Origin: an uncultured Lachnospiraceae bacterium
Lineage (GTDB): Bacteria > Bacillota > Clostridia > Lachnospirales > Lachnospiraceae
Assembly (NCBI GenBank): GCA_937891165.1
Contig: CALAEX010000212.1
Span: 1 to 32,184, forward strand
Reading direction: 5' to 3'
DNA: 32,184 nucleotides
Shown here: positions 17,560 to 24,945 of the stretch, piece after piece
How positions within the stretch are numbered: the stretch's first letter is position 1
Layout: every line of letters starts with the position of its first letter
Notes under the pieces: model-generated
The model's database searches: none
Told to the model about the DNA's origin: nothing
Seen by the model: only the letters and a program-made list of their open reading frames with translations
Program-made: the position numbers and the translations under genes

Positions 17560-18087
17560 TTATTCACCTACTTTCTTGTCAACAAGATTGACAACACCAC
17601 TCAAAATATCTTTGAATGAAATTATTTCAAATTCATTTTCTTTCAAATCTTCGATTCTGTATTCAACGGCATCATCGCTTGCACGTTCTCTGACAACCAC
17701 TTCTATATATTTATTTTTTACTTTTTTACTATCGATAATGTAAATTATCGGGAAAAAAGCTTCATATTCAGCAGCTGATACAATACTTCTTATTTCATTA
17801 TATGTTGATTTGTTAATAACTCCACTATTAAGTTTTGCCCTAGCACCTTTTAAGATTCCAACTATATTATTTTCAATTTCTTTTGTATGTCGGTCTCCTG
17901 TTGTAATCTGTTCTAAATATCTTTTACAGATTGTTGCTGGATTTGAAGTTGGTGGTTGTTTTGATGAATTAAATTCTGTTGTACACCAAACATAATGAAT
18001 ATTTCCATAATATTTTTTTTCTATTTTATATGCTAATTGTGTTCCAACCGAATATAAAAATGGAGTTTTATTTACATCTAATCCCAT
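17560..18087 (-). CDS. Hypothetical protein, first gene of an unknown two-gene cassette
   Basis: The 175-residue protein starts MGLDVNKTPFLYSVGTQLAY and contains YYGNIHYVWCTTEFN near residue 30, a helical middle, and an alternating beta-type segment YEAFFPIIYIIDSKKVKNKY near 110-128. The C-terminus reads DLKENEFEIISFKDILSG. It is soluble and has no motif I can assign. It begins with ATG at 18087, with AAGGATG about 9 bases upstream, and is followed by the basic partner with one base between stop and start. Its place in an accessory block beside a toxin-antitoxin module makes a defence or mobile-element role possible, which is only inference. The two genes stand alone with their own promoter-like sequence. 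Confidence 0.65.
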   Translation of the reverse strand: MGLDVNKTPFLYSVGTQLAYKIEKKYYGNIHYVWCTTEFNSSKQPPTSNPATICKRYLEQITTGDRHTKEIENNIVGILKGARAKLNSGVINKSTYNEIRSIVSAAEYEAFFPIIYIIDSKKVKNKYIEVVVRERASDDAVEYRIEDLKENEFEIISFKDILSGVVNLVDKKVGE

Positions 18088-18128
18088 ATTTTATCATCCT
18101 TTTTTTGTTATTAGAATTTATTTATATT

Positions 18129-18157
18129 TTATCATAATATAATCTATTTTTCATCAA
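18129..18157 (-). promoter_or_regulatory. Possible promoter of the two-gene hypothetical cassette
   Basis: On the minus strand TTGATG (18157-18152) and TGATAA (18134-18129) are separated by 17 bases, placing a start of transcription near 18122, about 35 bases before the ATG at 18087. The match to the sigma-A consensus is moderate and the region is very AT-rich, so other positions are possible. Confidence 0.4.
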
Positions 18158-18410
18158 AATAATTCACAAAATATTAGGAAGTTTTTTATATAAAATAACC
18201 AAATTTTTCAAAAATCTGAATCTTAGTAGTATTTGTGTAGAATTATTAAGAAACAGAAGTTTTAGAAGAGAACTTTTTAGCCAAATTAAATAAGTCCACC
18301 ACTTCTAGAGTGTAAAGTACTAAGTTACGTCTTTAGAAGTTAATAGTATAGTATGTTTTGTATATAATGTACCCTATAAGGTGGACATGACAAGCGAAAG
18401 GATTCATATG

Positions 18411-18450
18411 ATATATTAAAAAAATAAAAGTTGACGAACTAATACTGTAG
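18411..18450 (+). repeat. 40-bp direct repeat, copy 1 (upstream of the toxin-antitoxin pair)
   Basis: ATATATTAAAAAAATAAAAG begins a 40-base stretch that recurs at 19813-19852 just after the antitoxin gene, with 34 of 40 bases identical and no gaps. Copy 1 includes the -35 element TTGACG and half of the first palindrome. Confidence 0.75.
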
Positions 18451-18459
18451 TATTATACT
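18431..18459 (+). promoter_or_regulatory. Sigma-A promoter of the toxin-antitoxin operon
   Basis: TTGACG (18431-18436) and TATACT (18454-18459) are spaced by 17 bases, a near-consensus promoter. Transcription would start near 18466, about 35 bases before the ATG at 18501. A perfect 14-base palindrome overlaps the spacer and the first base of the -10, so a bound repressor would block polymerase. Confidence 0.8.
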
Positions 18460-18493
18460 AGAGATAAACTAATACTATAGTATTATATTAGAG
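18437..18493 (+). promoter_or_regulatory. Tandem palindromic operator sites
   Basis: Two copies of a 27-base unit (18437-18463 and 18467-18493) match at 25 of 27 positions with a 30-bp period, about three helical turns. Each carries an AATACT..AGTATT palindrome: AATACTGTAGTATT at 18441-18454 and the fully self-complementary AATACTATAGTATT at 18471-18484. Site 1 lies between -35 and -10 and site 2 just after the start of transcription. Autorepression by the helix-turn-helix antitoxin, perhaps binding cooperatively to both sites, is the natural reading (inference). Confidence 0.7.
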
Positions 18494-18500
18494 GTGTAGT

Positions 18501-19202
18501 ATGAAACAAGATTTAATTCTTTATCATGGTTCGCAACAAATCGTTGAAACGCCGAAGTTTGGTGTAGGCAAGAGATATAATGATTATGGTCAGGGCTTTT
18601 ATTGTACGGAGAATATAGAGCTTGCAAAAGAGTGGGCTTGTCATATAAAGAATGATGGATATGCCAACAAGTATATTTTGCATCTTAATGGAATGAACGT
18701 AATGCGTTTGACCAAGGGAGAGTTTAACATTTTAAATTGGCTTGCTATTTTACTTGCTCATAGAAAGTTTGATATTACTTCTCCTATTGGTAATAGTGCG
18801 AGAGAGTTTATTCTTTCTCGTTTTATGCCAGATACAACGAATATTGATATAATGATTGGTTATCGTGCAGACGATTCTTATTTTTCCTTTGCAGAAGATT
18901 TTGTGAATAATACAATTTCTTTGCGAGACTTAAATTTTGCTATGCAGCTTGGAACTCTTGGCGAGCAGGTTGTATTGATTTCTAAACGTTCTTTTAAACA
19001 GATTGAATTTGTGGAATATGAGGTTGCTGATTATCGTGAATACTATTACAAGAGGACCGAGAGAGACCAAAATGCAAGAGCTACTTATGCAAATCAGAAA
19101 AAGAGTATACAGCAACTTATGGATGATATTTTTGTTCTTGATATTATGAGGGAGGATATGAAGTATGATGACCCACGCTTACAGTCAGTTATATCTAAGT
19201 AA
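18501..19202 (+). CDS. DUF3990-type toxin, ADP-ribosyltransferase-like fold
   Basis: The 233-residue protein begins KQDLILYHGSQQIVETPKFG and continues GKRYNDYGQGFYCTENIELA, the hallmark of DUF3990 proteins. Residues comparable to the ART His-Tyr-Glu triad are His-9 (YHGS), Tyr-34 (GFY) and Glu-155 (GTLGEQVVLIS). Such proteins are thought to use NAD to modify a target and are commonly paired with small partner genes. The last 38 bases overlap the next gene, so toxin and antitoxin are coupled, with the toxin first. GAGGTG precedes the ATG. Toxin activity is inferred from family and arrangement, not shown here. The C-terminal 40 residues are helical and charged and may contact the antitoxin. Confidence 0.82.
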   Translation: MKQDLILYHGSQQIVETPKFGVGKRYNDYGQGFYCTENIELAKEWACHIKNDGYANKYILHLNGMNVMRLTKGEFNILNWLAILLAHRKFDITSPIGNSAREFILSRFMPDTTNIDIMIGYRADDSYFSFAEDFVNNTISLRDLNFAMQLGTLGEQVVLISKRSFKQIEFVEYEVADYREYYYKRTERDQNARATYANQKKSIQQLMDDIFVLDIMREDMKYDDPRLQSVISK

Positions 19203-19797
19203 GGCTTCTCGTACCGTTGGAAATATGCTCCATGATGCAGTATTGGAGTTTGGTATAAATGGTGCAGATTTTTTGAAACTTTTTATCCAATCTGGTGTTG
19301 CAAAACAGTTTGAAAGTGGTAATCCTAAGTATATTGCAGGGAAAAGTGGTTTGGAATTATTTTTGGAAGTTATGGAGAAAACGACAGGTGTAAGTTATGC
19401 TGTTGATAGTATAGAGAGCTATGAGCGTAGCAACGTGTATTGGGTTGGGTGGATGTTGACACATTATCAATGGTATTCTGGTCATACTTTCAAACGTATA
19501 CTAGATGTGATACCTTATAGCGAACTTATTGGACTTTATGGAACACTTCATGAGATGGATGTTCAAAAGAGTTATGAAATATTAGATGTCCATTTTGCAA
19601 AGAGTGAAAGTAAGCTGAAAACAGTTAGGAAACATTGTGGTTTGACTCAGGAAGTGCTTGCAAGGGAATCGGGTGTCTCTGTTAATACGATTAGAGCATA
19701 TGAATGTAAAGGTAAAGATTTAAACAAAGCTCAATTTAACATTGTAATAAAACTTGCTAAAGCCTTAAAATGTGATACGTCTGAATTGTTGGATTAA
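19165..19797 (+). CDS. Antitoxin with C-terminal XRE helix-turn-helix, partner of the DUF3990 protein
   Basis: A 210-residue protein. Residues 1 to about 140 are an alpha-helical domain I cannot firmly name, although FGINGADFLKLFIQSGVAKQ near 28-47 faintly recalls DUF3791, a known companion of DUF3990. Residues about 150-210 are a clear XRE/Cro helix-turn-helix: LKTVRKHCGLTQEVLARESG followed by VSVNTIRAYECKGKDLN and KLAKALKCDTSELLD. The start at 19165 has GGAGG 9 bases upstream inside the toxin gene and overlaps the toxin's last 38 bases. The DNA-binding domain fits the tandem palindromes in front of the operon, giving a complete self-regulated toxin-antitoxin module. Neutralisation of the toxin is inferred. 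Confidence 0.78.
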   Translation: MMTHAYSQLYLSKASRTVGNMLHDAVLEFGINGADFLKLFIQSGVAKQFESGNPKYIAGKSGLELFLEVMEKTTGVSYAVDSIESYERSNVYWVGWMLTHYQWYSGHTFKRILDVIPYSELIGLYGTLHEMDVQKSYEILDVHFAKSESKLKTVRKHCGLTQEVLARESGVSVNTIRAYECKGKDLNKAQFNIVIKLAKALKCDTSELLD

Positions 19798-19812
19798 GTT
19801 TGGATGATTGCT

Positions 19813-19852
19813 ATATATTAAAAAAGTAAAAGTTGGTGAACTTATAATGTGG
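19813..19852 (+). repeat. 40-bp direct repeat, copy 2 (after the antitoxin gene)
   Basis: This stretch matches 18411-18450 at 34 of 40 positions. The -35 of copy 1 (TTGACG) reads TTGGTG here, and the palindrome is lost; a TATAAT-like hexamer lies at 19844-19849. It begins 16 bases after the antitoxin stop and runs up to the next gene, so it may be a duplicated and drifted promoter. Confidence 0.75.
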
Positions 19853-19872
19853 AAATAATCAAAAGGGAAGCG

Positions 19873-21474
19873 ATGTATATGGGAATATTTTTTAATCCAG
19901 GAAATGAAGGATTTTCTTTCATGTTAAGTTCACAATTATATGTGGATAAAACAGGTTTAATAGAGTATGTAAATAGTGTTTTGGGAACAGAACAGCGTAT
20001 GCTTTGTGTAAGTCGTCCGCGTCGTTTTGGAAAATCTATGGCAGCAAAGATGTTAGCGGCTTATTACAGCAAGGGATGTAATTCAGAAGAATTATTTTGT
20101 CATCTTAATATTTCACAGTTGCCTACGTATCAAAAGGAATTAAATAAACATAATGTAATTTACTTAGATATGCAATGGTTTCGTAGTGTGGCTAAGGAAA
20201 AAGGGATTTTAGGACAAGAAATTTCGTATTTACAAGCCGAAGTGATTAAAGAATTGAGAGAGCAATATCCAACGATAATAGATGATACGATGACATTGCT
20301 TTCAGAGGCATTATTTCGTATTTATTCGGTTACAAGAGAGCGTTTTATTCTTATTATAGATGAGTGGGATTGTATCTTTCGAGAAGATAAAGAGAATGTT
20401 GTACAACAAGAGAGATATCTAAATTTTCTTCGAGGTATGTTTAAAGGAATTTTGGCAGATTCTGTCATAGAGCTTGCATATATGACAGGGATTTTACCAA
20501 TTAAAAAATATGGAACGCAATCTGCTTTAAATAATTTTGATGAATATACAATGTTAGACCCAACCCCAATGGAAGAATATATGGGCTTTACGGAGGCAGA
20601 GGTTCAAAATATATGCAAGCAGTATACGATGGACTTTGATAAAATGAAACATTGGTACGATGGATATGTTTTTGAAGATAATATGCATATATATAGTCCT
20701 AAGTCTGTAGTAGATGCTGTTCGTAAAAAACGTATTGGAAATTATTGGACAAAAACAGAAACATATGAAGCGTTAAAATATTATATTGAACAAAATTTTG
20801 ACGATTTAAAAAATTCAATTATTTCCATGTTAGCTGGAGAAAAATGTAAGGTTAATACAAGAAAATTTCAAAATGATATGACAAATTTGAAAAGCAAAGA
20901 TGATGTAATGACCCTTTTAATTCATTTAGGATATTTAGCTTATAATAGAAATTCAAAAGAAGTTTTTATTCCAAATCAAGAAGTGGCAGAAGAATTTGAA
21001 AATGCTATAGAGGATGGAGGATGGGAAATAGTATCAAATGCATTAAAAGCATCTGATGAATTATTAGAGCAGACGATTAAAAAGAATGAAAAAGTAGTAG
21101 CTCAAGGAATAGATAATATTCATACAGAAAATACTTCTATTCTTTCTTATAATAATGAACAATCTTTAAGTTGTGTTATAGCAATTGCGTATTATAGTGC
21201 AAGAAAATATTATACACTTATTAGAGAATTACCAACAGGTAATGGATTTGCAGATATCGTATTTTTGCCAAAACCACATTGTGATAAGCCTGCATTGATT
21301 GTGGAATTAAAATGGAATCGTTCAGCAAATGGAGCAATTGAGCAAATGAAGAACAAGAAATATATAAAAGCGTTAGAAAATCATGTTGGAAATGTTCTAT
21401 TAGTCGGAATAAATTATGATAAAAAAACAAGAAAACATGAATGTATTATTGAAGAAGTTCAAATAAGATATTAA
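19873..21474 (+). CDS. AAA-ATPase-like protein with C-terminal PD-(D/E)XK nuclease-type domain
   Basis: The protein of about 533 residues begins MYMGIFFNPGNEGFSFMLSS and has LYVDKTGLIEYVN, then the Walker A-like SRPRRFGKSMAAKMLAAYY typical of this family, and a Walker B FILIIDEWDCIF. The C-terminal PDDEXK_9-type domain shows GNGFADIVFLP followed by ALIVELKWNRSANGAIEQ, where the Asp and Glu-x-Lys form the likely nuclease core. These proteins are abundant and variable in gut anaerobes; their biology is not settled, and mobile or defence roles are proposed. The ATG at 19873 or 19879 is preferred over the upstream GTG at 19849, because AAGGGA lies just before them. The gene stands alone and ends 65 bases before the SRP RNA. 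Confidence 0.87.
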   Translation: MYMGIFFNPGNEGFSFMLSSQLYVDKTGLIEYVNSVLGTEQRMLCVSRPRRFGKSMAAKMLAAYYSKGCNSEELFCHLNISQLPTYQKELNKHNVIYLDMQWFRSVAKEKGILGQEISYLQAEVIKELREQYPTIIDDTMTLLSEALFRIYSVTRERFILIIDEWDCIFREDKENVVQQERYLNFLRGMFKGILADSVIELAYMTGILPIKKYGTQSALNNFDEYTMLDPTPMEEYMGFTEAEVQNICKQYTMDFDKMKHWYDGYVFEDNMHIYSPKSVVDAVRKKRIGNYWTKTETYEALKYYIEQNFDDLKNSIISMLAGEKCKVNTRKFQNDMTNLKSKDDVMTLLIHLGYLAYNRNSKEVFIPNQEVAEEFENAIEDGGWEIVSNALKASDELLEQTIKKNEKVVAQGIDNIHTENTSILSYNNEQSLSCVIAIAYYSARKYYTLIRELPTGNGFADIVFLPKPHCDKPALIVELKWNRSANGAIEQMKNKKYIKALENHVGNVLLVGINYDKKTRKHECIIEEVQIRY

Positions 21475-21502
21475 TGTTTTTTTGTTAAAGTAGAAAAAAT
21501 CC

Positions 21503-21531
21503 TTGACACATAAGGAAAAACAGGGTATACT
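21503..21531 (+). promoter_or_regulatory. Promoter of the SRP RNA gene
   Basis: TTGACA (21503-21508) and TATACT (21526-21531) are separated by exactly 17 bases, an almost perfect sigma-A promoter. The predicted start, 7-9 bases after the -10, agrees with the 5' end of the RNA stem at 21540. Confidence 0.9.
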
Positions 21532-21539
21532 TTGATTTG

Positions 21540-21802
21540 CCGTGCAGCTGGGGAGATAGCGGTGCCCTGTACCTGCAACCCGCTCTAGCAGGGGTGATAT
21601 TCGGCCTCGGGTAGGTTTTTGTGGAGCTGCCCATCATAAGTGGTGTTGATTTTTTGGTCTTACGCAACAGTCTTTCGTGAACCGTGTCAGGTCAGGAATG
21701 GAGCAGCACTAAGCGGAATGTTCTGTGTGCCGTAAGGGTGCCGGAGAGGAGCTAACTGTGATGGTAACGTCTGGGGGAATTTATTCAAAGCCGAATGCAC
21801 GG
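21540..21802 (+). ncRNA. ffs: Signal recognition particle RNA, large Gram-positive type
   Basis: The conserved SRP RNA domain IV is clear at about 21687-21715: GTCAGGTCAGGAATGGAGCA, followed by GCACTAAG, including the GGAA-type tetraloop and the Ffh-binding bulge. The 5' CCGTGCA (21540-21546) pairs with TGCACGG (21796-21802), closing the long helix, so the RNA is about 263 bases and carries the Alu-like domain found in Bacillus and Clostridia. The RNA binds Ffh and guides membrane proteins to the translocon. It has its own promoter and terminator. The exact ends are approximate within a few bases. Confidence 0.95.
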
Positions 21803-21827
21803 TATAAAAGAAGAAAAAGCATAGTAG

Positions 21828-21858
21828 AGCTGGGTGTAAATTGCACTTAGCTTTTTTT
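21828..21858 (+). terminator. Intrinsic terminator after the SRP RNA
   Basis: AGCTGGGTGT (21828-21837) pairs with GCACTTAGCT (21843-21852), with a few G-U pairs, around a 5-base loop, followed by a run of T to 21858. This is a standard intrinsic terminator 26 bases after the RNA's closing stem. Confidence 0.85.
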
Positions 21859-21907
21859 CATTTTTAAGAAAAATTTGTTATAGTATCGTAAAGAGAGGAA
21901 GATAGAA

Positions 21908-22687
21908 ATGATTTTTGATACTCATACCCATTATGATGATAGTCGGTTTGACGTAGACAGAGAAGAATTGTTATTAGGGATGAACGAGGCGAATGTTGGT
22001 GCTATTGTAAATATGGGAGCAACCATGCAAGGGGCAAAGGATAGTGTAGCAATGGCAAAACAGTATCCTTTTGTTTATGCGGCGGTTGGCATTCATCCAG
22101 ATTGTGCAAAGGATTTGAATGAAGAAGAATTTGAAGTATTACGAGTGCTTGCAAAAGAGGATAAAGTAGTAGCAATTGGAGAAATTGGATTAGATTATTA
22201 TTGGGATTCTACGGAGCGAGAAGTGCAAAAGTATTGGTTTTTGCGTCAGCTTGCCTTAGCAGAGGAATTAGAGTTACCAATTGTGATTCATAGTAGAGAG
22301 GCTGCACAAGATACTTATGAGATTTTAAAGCAAGAATATGAAAAGAGAAGAACACCTTTTTGTGGGGTTATTCATTGTTTTTCTTATTCTTTAGAAGTAG
22401 CACAACAATTTGTCCAGATGGGATTTTTTATTGGCATTGGTGGAGTAGCTACTTTTAAAAATGGAAGAAAGTTAAAAGAAGTGATTGAGGAAATTCCGTT
22501 GGAGTTTTTAGTGTTAGAAACGGATTGTCCTTATTTAGCACCAGAGCCATTTCGTGGCAAGCGAAATAGTTCCGAAAAATTAAGTTATGTAGTTTCTGCG
22601 ATTGCAAGGGTAAAGGGAATTACGGAAGAAGAAGTAGAGCGAGTGACTTGGGAAAATGCAAAAAAACTATATCAAATAACTATGTAA
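21908..22687 (+). CDS. tatD: TatD family metal-dependent hydrolase (deoxyribonuclease)
   Basis: The 259-residue protein has every TatD landmark: DTHTHYDD with metal ligands His-6 and His-8, GEIGLDYYWD with the metal-bridging Glu, VIHSREA, GVIHCFSYS, and the final ETDCPYLAPEPFRGKRN with the catalytic Asp. TatD proteins are cytosolic two-metal nucleases acting on DNA ends or RNA quality control. AGAGAGGAAG precedes the ATG. It is the first gene of a run with rsmA, the same order seen in many Firmicutes, where it is often called ycfH/yabD. Length is normal. Confidence 0.95.
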   Translation: MIFDTHTHYDDSRFDVDREELLLGMNEANVGAIVNMGATMQGAKDSVAMAKQYPFVYAAVGIHPDCAKDLNEEEFEVLRVLAKEDKVVAIGEIGLDYYWDSTEREVQKYWFLRQLALAEELELPIVIHSREAAQDTYEILKQEYEKRRTPFCGVIHCFSYSLEVAQQFVQMGFFIGIGGVATFKNGRKLKEVIEEIPLEFLVLETDCPYLAPEPFRGKRNSSEKLSYVVSAIARVKGITEEEVERVTWENAKKLYQITM

Positions 22688-22761
22688 TAAACAGGAAGAA
22701 GTATATCTTTAAGAACTTTCAAAGAGTTATTATAGTATTAAAATAAGGAAAGGAAGCATGT

Positions 22762-23631
22762 ATGGCAACGTTAGGAAATCCGAAAAATACAATTGAAATT
22801 TTAAATAAGTATCAATTTATGTTTCAGAAACGATTTGGACAAAATTTTTTAATTGATACGCATGTGTTAGAAAAGATTATTGGGTCTGCACAAATTTCAA
22901 AAGAAGATATGGTGTTAGAAATTGGACCGGGTATTGGAACAATGACACAGTATCTTTGTGAAAATGCAAGAGAAGTAGTTGCAGTAGAAATTGATAAAAA
23001 TTTAATACCAATTCTTGAGAATGATACATTAGTGGAATATGACAATGTGACTATTATCAATGAAGATATTTTAAAGGTAGATTTAAATGCATTAGTGCAA
23101 GAAAGAAATGATGGAAAGCGGATTAAAGTAGTAGCTAATCTTCCTTATTATATTACAACGCCAATTATTATGGGACTATTCGAAGCGAAAGTACCACTAG
23201 AAAATATTACAGTTATGGTACAAAAAGAAGTGGCAGACCGTATGCAAGCAAAGCCAAATAGCAAGGATTATGGAGCGTTGTCATTAGCAGTACAATATTA
23301 TGCAAAGCCTTATATTGTAGCGAATGTACCCCCAAATTGTTTTATGCCAAGACCAAATGTAGGTTCTGCGGTGATTCGCTTGACATTGCATGAACAGCCA
23401 CCAGTACAAGTAGAAGATGAAAAATTTTTATTTGCAATCATTCGTGCGGCTTTTAATCAAAGACGAAAGACGTTAGTCAATGCATTAACTAATGCAAGTG
23501 AATTACAATTAACAAAAGAAGTAGTACAAACAGCCCTAGAGCAGATGAATTTGTCTGCCACAATACGTGGAGAAGCATTATCTTTAGAGCAGTTTGCACA
23601 GTTATGTAAGAGACTAAGAGATAACAATTAA
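22762..23631 (+). CDS. rsmA: 16S rRNA (adenine1518-N6/adenine1519-N6)-dimethyltransferase RsmA/KsgA
   Basis: The 289-residue methyltransferase has the N-terminal KRFGQNFLID, the SAM-binding loop LEIGPGIGTMTQYL (motif I), EIDKNLIPIL (motif II acidic residue), and VANLPYYITTPI, the catalytic N-L-P-Y motif of the family. The C-terminal domain includes NQRRKTLVNAL, which contacts 16S rRNA. It adds four methyl groups to the two adenines in helix 45 late in 30S assembly. GGAAAGGAAG lies before the start; an overlapping ATG at 22758 is in another frame. It follows tatD by 74 bases, probably in one transcript. Confidence 0.97.
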   Translation: MATLGNPKNTIEILNKYQFMFQKRFGQNFLIDTHVLEKIIGSAQISKEDMVLEIGPGIGTMTQYLCENAREVVAVEIDKNLIPILENDTLVEYDNVTIINEDILKVDLNALVQERNDGKRIKVVANLPYYITTPIIMGLFEAKVPLENITVMVQKEVADRMQAKPNSKDYGALSLAVQYYAKPYIVANVPPNCFMPRPNVGSAVIRLTLHEQPPVQVEDEKFLFAIIRAAFNQRRKTLVNALTNASELQLTKEVVQTALEQMNLSATIRGEALSLEQFAQLCKRLRDNN

Positions 23632-23663
23632 AGTAAAGTTCTTTAAAAATAAAAGGAGTAGTT

Positions 23664-24356
23664 ATGGAATATACCCTATATTGGAATAATGACGAAGAAG
23701 GATTACTTACTTTTTTTGACTATGATAAAACAGAGTGGTTGTGTTTTGATATCTTTGTGTTAGGAGAAGAAGCAGAACTTGTGATAAATCGTGGCAGTAT
23801 TGTGGATAAGTTTAAGCAATTAAATTCGATAAGTGGAAAACTTTTAGATAGATTAGAAGATTGTGTTTGGAAGGCTTGTTCTCTTTTGTGGGATAGAGGA
23901 ATGGAAGAAGTATTTTTTGTGGAGAAACAAGGTGAACCGTTGATGCACGCATTGAAGGAAGCAGATGTGATAGAACCTGCTTATAGAGAATATATGATGA
24001 AACGAAGTTTTTCTGCAGAGGATTTGTTACAGAATTCTTTAGAAGAGATGGAGATAAGGGAAGAAGAAGATAGTTTTATTTGTGAAAATAAAGAGGGAAG
24101 TTTTTTCTGTCGGTTGTTACCTTATCAAGAAGAGAATAGTTTTTATCTTTATGAAGTGGAAGTGCTAGAAGCTGTGCGAAATAGAGGAATTGCGACCACT
24201 TGTTTAAAACAGTTATTTTCCGAATTAGTAAAGAAAAATAAAGAAGTTACAATTTATTTACAAGTAGGTTCTTATAATGAAGTAGCAGTGCATTTGTATC
24301 AAAAACTAGGGTTTGAACTCGTCGAGGAAATTTGTTACAATGTGATAAAAGAGTGA
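23664..24356 (+). CDS. GNAT family N-acetyltransferase
   Basis: The 230-residue protein has a C-terminal GNAT fold: residues about 150-225 read FYLYEVEVLEAVRNRGIATT, with the acetyl-CoA loop RNRGIA, and later NEVAVHLYQKLGFELVEEIC. The N-terminal 130 residues (EYTLYWNNDEEGLLTFFDYD onward) are acidic and unlike known acetyltransferases and may bind the substrate. The acceptor is unknown. AAGGAG sits 5 bases before the ATG. The gene lies between rsmA and tadA, 32 bases after the first and 15 bases before the second, so it belongs to that operon, which is otherwise translation-related. Confidence 0.82.
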   Translation: MEYTLYWNNDEEGLLTFFDYDKTEWLCFDIFVLGEEAELVINRGSIVDKFKQLNSISGKLLDRLEDCVWKACSLLWDRGMEEVFFVEKQGEPLMHALKEADVIEPAYREYMMKRSFSAEDLLQNSLEEMEIREEEDSFICENKEGSFFCRLLPYQEENSFYLYEVEVLEAVRNRGIATTCLKQLFSELVKKNKEVTIYLQVGSYNEVAVHLYQKLGFELVEEICYNVIKE

Positions 24357-24371
24357 AGAAAGGGTTGTCAC

Positions 24372-24869
24372 ATGGGGCGAAAAAAGCAAGAATTGACACA
24401 AGATGAAAAGTATATGAAAGAAGCTATTCGTCAGGCGAAAAAAGCAGAAAAGCTGATGGAAGTACCGATTGGTTGTGTCATTGTATATAAGGATAACATT
24501 ATAGCAAGAGGTTATAATAAGCGAAATTTAAAGAAGACAACGCTTGCTCATGCAGAGATTATTGCGATTGCCAAGGCAGGGAAAGTAATTGGAGATTGGC
24601 GGTTAGAAGATTGTACGATGTATATTACATTAGAACCTTGTCAAATGTGTGCAGGTGCGATTGTACAAGCAAGGATGAAGCGTGTAGTTATTGGCAGCAA
24701 AAATGCAAAGGCAGGTTGTGCAGGTTCTGTTTTAAATTTATTGCAAGAAGAGCGTTTTAACCATCAAGTAGAGTTAACAGAGGGAGTTTTAGAAGAAGAG
24801 TGTTCTTTATTGCTTCGAGATTTTTTTAAAGAGCTTCGTAAGACAAAAGCATTGCAAAAGATGGGATAA
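24372..24869 (+). CDS. tadA: tRNA-specific adenosine deaminase
   Basis: The 165-residue protein has the cytidine-deaminase-like zinc site: His-60 and catalytic Glu-62 in LAHAEIIAI, and Cys-90 and Cys-93 in LEPCQMCAGAI. The segment VPIGCVIVYKDNIIARGYN precedes it as in all TadA proteins, and GSKNAKAGCAGSVLNLL resembles the tRNA-contacting part. It converts A34 to inosine in tRNA-Arg(ACG). AAAGGG lies 7 bases before the ATG, and the gene starts 15 bases after the GNAT gene. Length is typical (about 150-170 residues). Confidence 0.96.
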   Translation: MGRKKQELTQDEKYMKEAIRQAKKAEKLMEVPIGCVIVYKDNIIARGYNKRNLKKTTLAHAEIIAIAKAGKVIGDWRLEDCTMYITLEPCQMCAGAIVQARMKRVVIGSKNAKAGCAGSVLNLLQEERFNHQVELTEGVLEEECSLLLRDFFKELRKTKALQKMG

Positions 24870-24945
24870 AGCCATTTTCATTCATTAAAAATTGTGTTAT
24901 ACTAAGAGTAGATTACGGTTTTGTGCTCTTAGGGAGGAAAGAAAT

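Larger units (their letters stand above)
18088..18500. other. 413-base divergent intergenic region
   Basis: This gap separates the minus-strand hypothetical cassette from the toxin gene. It contains the two divergent promoters and the tandem palindromes listed separately. In the middle, GTCCACC (18294-18300) has an inverted copy GGTGGAC (18380-18386), and inside it ACTTCTA (18301-18307) pairs with TAGAAGT (18334-18340). I see no open reading frame of note and no tRNA. The nested inverted repeats could be a structured RNA or the end of a vanished mobile element; neither is shown. Confidence 0.4.

Noticed and set aside
21485..21667. 60-codon minus-strand frame over the SRP RNA
   Set aside because: The region is an RNA gene with promoter and terminator; the frame is antisense to it.
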